Origin: Cryptosporangium aurantiacum
GTDB taxonomy: Bacteria; Actinomycetota; Actinomycetes; Mycobacteriales; Cryptosporangiaceae
Reading direction: 5' to 3'
NCBI RefSeq assembly: GCF_900143005.1
Contig: NZ_FRCS01000024.1
Coordinates: 1 to 64,000 of the forward strand
Length of the DNA stretch: 64,000 bases
The position numbers were made by a program, and so were the translations under genes. Shown in pieces: positions 62,328 through 64,000 of the stretch (positions within the stretch are counted from its first letter, which is position 1; each line of letters starts with the position of its first letter). Below the pieces are notes generated by a model that had not been told where the DNA came from, ran no database searches, and saw only the letters and a list, made by a program, of their open reading frames with translations.

Positions 62328-62983
62328 TCGGGCTCCACCGGCTGGCCTGGCGCAGGCAGCGCTGGGCGGTGTTCGTCGCGCTCCTCGTCGTCGCGTTCTA
62401 CGTCTGGGGTGCCACCGTCCGGTCGCCGGAGTTCGCCGCACTGGCGTGGCGCGCGGGTTCGTTCGCCGAGCCGTGGTACGTGCTGCCGATCGGTTTCGGC
62501 GCGTGCTGGGCCGCGCCGCTGCTGGCCCGTGAGCAACAGCGCCGCACGGTCGACCTGGCCTATACGCAGTCGGTGTCGCGGGCCGGCTGGCTGCTGACCT
62601 GGATCGCGCCGGTCCTGATCGTCGCGGCCGTCGCGACCACGTCCGTGTACGTGGCCTTCGCCTACGTGATCGAACCGGGGGTGTACTCGGCGTGGGGCAT
62701 CGTCACGCCCGAGGACATTCCGTTCGCCGTCGGAATGGTCCTGTTGGCGGTGGCGGTGGGGCTCTTCGCCGGTGCGGTGTTCGGCCGGACGGTACCGGCG
62801 GTGGCCGCGGCCGTGGCCGGCATCCTGGCGGTGCCGTACCCGCTGAGGATCGTGGCCGTGCTGATGGCCGCTACGGAGACCGACACGTTTCCCTGGTACG
62901 TCGTGCTGGACACCTACCTCGCGGCGGCGGTACTGCTGGCCGGGACGGCCTGGTGGATGATCCGACGGGTGCCGCGGTCATGA
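62324..62983 (+). CDS. ABC transporter membrane subunit (ABC-2-like)
   Basis: A 219-residue protein with about six hydrophobic segments. It opens with a basic amphipathic MIGLHRLAWRRQRW, shared in style with the next gene, and has LAREQQRRTVDLAYTQSVSRAGW in the middle. Likely transmembrane partner of the ATPase. ATGA overlap upstream. Confidence 0.82.
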   Translation: MIGLHRLAWRRQRWAVFVALLVVAFYVWGATVRSPEFAALAWRAGSFAEPWYVLPIGFGACWAAPLLAREQQRRTVDLAYTQSVSRAGWLLTWIAPVLIVAAVATTSVYVAFAYVIEPGVYSAWGIVTPEDIPFAVGMVLLAVAVGLFAGAVFGRTVPAVAAAVAGILAVPYPLRIVAVLMAATETDTFPWYVVLDTYLAAAVLLAGTAWWMIRRVPRS

Positions 62984-63633
62984 GCGGGCTGGCGTGGTTC
63001 ACCTGGCGGCAGCAGCGGTCGATCGTGGTCGCCGGGCTCGCCGTGGTCGCCGGCATCGCGCTGGCGGGGTACATCGAGACCCATCTGACGTTCCACCTCC
63101 TGGCGGCCAGCAACACCCGGGCGCTGGCCGCGTTCCTGCCGGCGGCGCTGGGAGTGTTCTGGGGCGCGCCGCTGCTGGCCCGGCCGCTGGAGAACCACAC
63201 CGCGGATCTGATCTGGACGCAGACCGTGCCCCGGGTGCGGTGGTTCGCTGCGGCGCTGGTGGGGCTGGGGGTCGCCACGATCGGCGTCGCCCTGGCCGTG
63301 CGCGCGATCCTGTCGGCAGTGCTGGCCGACCGCTTCGACGGCCACTACACCCACGACGTGGTGTCGGTGGCCGCGATCGGGTACGCGTGTTTCGCGGTCG
63401 CGCTCGGCGTGTTCGCCGGTGCGGCGATCGGGCGGGTGGAGCCGGCGATGGTGGTCACGCTGCTGGTCTACGCGGTCGTGCGGTTCGCCGGGGGCGAAGT
63501 GCGGTGGCGGGAACCGGACTGGTGGCACCGGGACGACCTGCCGTGGATCGAGCTCGCGGCCTACGGCGGGCTCGCGGCCGCGCTGATCGCCGGTGCGTTT
63601 GTCGTCGTGGCGCGGAGAGGAACGGGCCGATGA
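62980..63633 (+). CDS. ABC transporter membrane subunit (ABC-2-like), second
   Basis: A 217-residue paralogous membrane protein, MSGLAWFTWRQQRS at the start and LLARPLENHTADLIWTQTVPRVRW in the middle, matching the previous gene in pattern (both have TxxxxWR/Y TQSVxR-type loops). About six helices. ATGA overlaps on both sides. Together they may form a heterodimeric channel. Confidence 0.82.
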   Translation: MSGLAWFTWRQQRSIVVAGLAVVAGIALAGYIETHLTFHLLAASNTRALAAFLPAALGVFWGAPLLARPLENHTADLIWTQTVPRVRWFAAALVGLGVATIGVALAVRAILSAVLADRFDGHYTHDVVSVAAIGYACFAVALGVFAGAAIGRVEPAMVVTLLVYAVVRFAGGEVRWREPDWWHRDDLPWIELAAYGGLAAALIAGAFVVVARRGTGR

Positions 63634-64000
63634 TCGAGTTCCGGCTGGACCGGGCGTCCGGCGTGACCACGTATCTGCAACTCGTCCAGCAGGTCAAGGA
63701 CGCGCTCCGGCTGGGCGTGCTGGAGGCGGGCGACCAGCTGCCGACCGCGAGGGCCGTGGTCGCGGCGCTGGCGATCAACCCGAACACCGTCCACAAGGCC
63801 TACCGCGAGCTGGAACGCGAGGGCCTGGTCGAGTCCCGGCAGGGCCAGGGCACGTTCGTCACCCGCTCGCTGGCGTCCCCCGCCCTGGACGCGCATCCCG
63901 ACCTGCGCCGCTCGCTGGTCGGGTGGCTCACCGACGCGCACACGGCCGGTCTCGACCGGGACGCCGTCAACGCACTGTTCACCAGCGCGATGCGGGAGGT
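63630..64000 (+). CDS. GntR family regulator, YtrA subfamily (3' end outside window)
   Basis: The first 123 codons are visible. MIEFRLDRASGVTTYLQLVQQVKDAL, GDQLPTARAVVAALAINPNTVHKAYRELEREGLVESRQGQGTFV (quoted in part: QLPTARAV, NTVHKAYRELE) is a GntR winged helix of the YtrA kind, which has a short C-terminal part. ATG 63630 overlaps the upstream stop. It likely represses its own operon via the palindromes at 61388-61413. Confidence 0.9.
   Translation, partial: MIEFRLDRASGVTTYLQLVQQVKDALRLGVLEAGDQLPTARAVVAALAINPNTVHKAYRELEREGLVESRQGQGTFVTRSLASPALDAHPDLRRSLVGWLTDAHTAGLDRDAVNALFTSAMRE

Noticed and set aside
1-64000. tRNA, rRNA or insertion sequence
   Set aside because: None recognised on reading both strands; no transposase motif or terminal repeat pair found.

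Overview
The window is very GC-rich DNA (ATG/GTG/TTG starts, stop-start overlaps of the GTGA and ATGA type, almost no U-tract terminators) from an actinomycete. A DUF222/HNH (13E12-type) endonuclease, DtxR/IdeR-like iron boxes, F420-type enzymes, DUF881/small-basic-protein genes, GarA, FtsR and DUF5999 all fit Actinomycetota. A soil genus related to Cryptosporangium or Micromonosporaceae is my guess; genus cannot be assigned from the sequence alone. I see no tRNA, rRNA, CRISPR array, transposase or plasmid origin, so this looks like ordinary chromosome with some accessory patches.

Layout. 1-2.2 kb: 3' truncated (by the window edge) DUF222-HNH gene and a TetR regulator. 2.3-3.1 kb: an unrecognised beta-rich protein in the TetR operon, behind a 30-bp perfect palindrome. 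3.1-3.73 kb: an almost A/T-free low-complexity tract with 34-bp tandem repeats. 3.7-6.5 kb: an orphan iron-siderophore ABC ATPase behind an iron box, a deazaflavin-type nitroreductase and a cytochrome P450. 6.6-12.4 kb: alpha-glucan/trehalose metabolism (malQ, GH15 trehalase-like) with a DUF218 protein and a small conserved protein between. 12.5-16.7 kb: TetR, SDR, acyl-CoA synthetase and a membrane protein. 16.6-18.7 kb: secreted subtilase.

19-28.8 kb is the best conserved block: CDP-alcohol phosphatidyltransferase, DUF881, small basic protein, DUF881, gcvH, garA, ftsR, bifunctional nuclease, a second MerR, a tandem glycine riboswitch, then gcvP. The order matches the Rv1822-Rv1832 region of Mycobacterium tuberculosis as I know it, and links membrane/cell-division functions with glycine cleavage.

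29-46.7 kb is mixed accessory and regulatory DNA: DUF5999, pabB-like, a VWA/solute-binding hybrid, lipoprotein, OmpA-like secreted protein, a truncated tyrosine recombinase, cyclase/LysR pair, GNAT, a duplicated Lys-rich mini-protein, a histidine-kinase-like protein lacking the phospho-acceptor His, a GGDEF-EAL protein, STAS, SDR/WYL pair, an FMN flavoprotein behind an iron box, and a decayed endonuclease-like remnant.

46.7-52 kb is a complete ferri-siderophore uptake locus: divergent AraC regulator, iron box, binding protein, siderophore-interacting flavoprotein, two permeases and ATPase, with every downstream gene overlapping its predecessor. 52-57.5 kb: trypsin-like protease, small ORFs, FAD oxidase, CPBP protease, DUF1990, DUF1905, LLM F420 enzyme. 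57.8-61.3 kb: a GT39-like and GT2-GtrA pair. 61.4 kb to the end: an ABC ATPase, two membrane proteins and a GntR regulator (YtrA-like operon) cut by the window edge.
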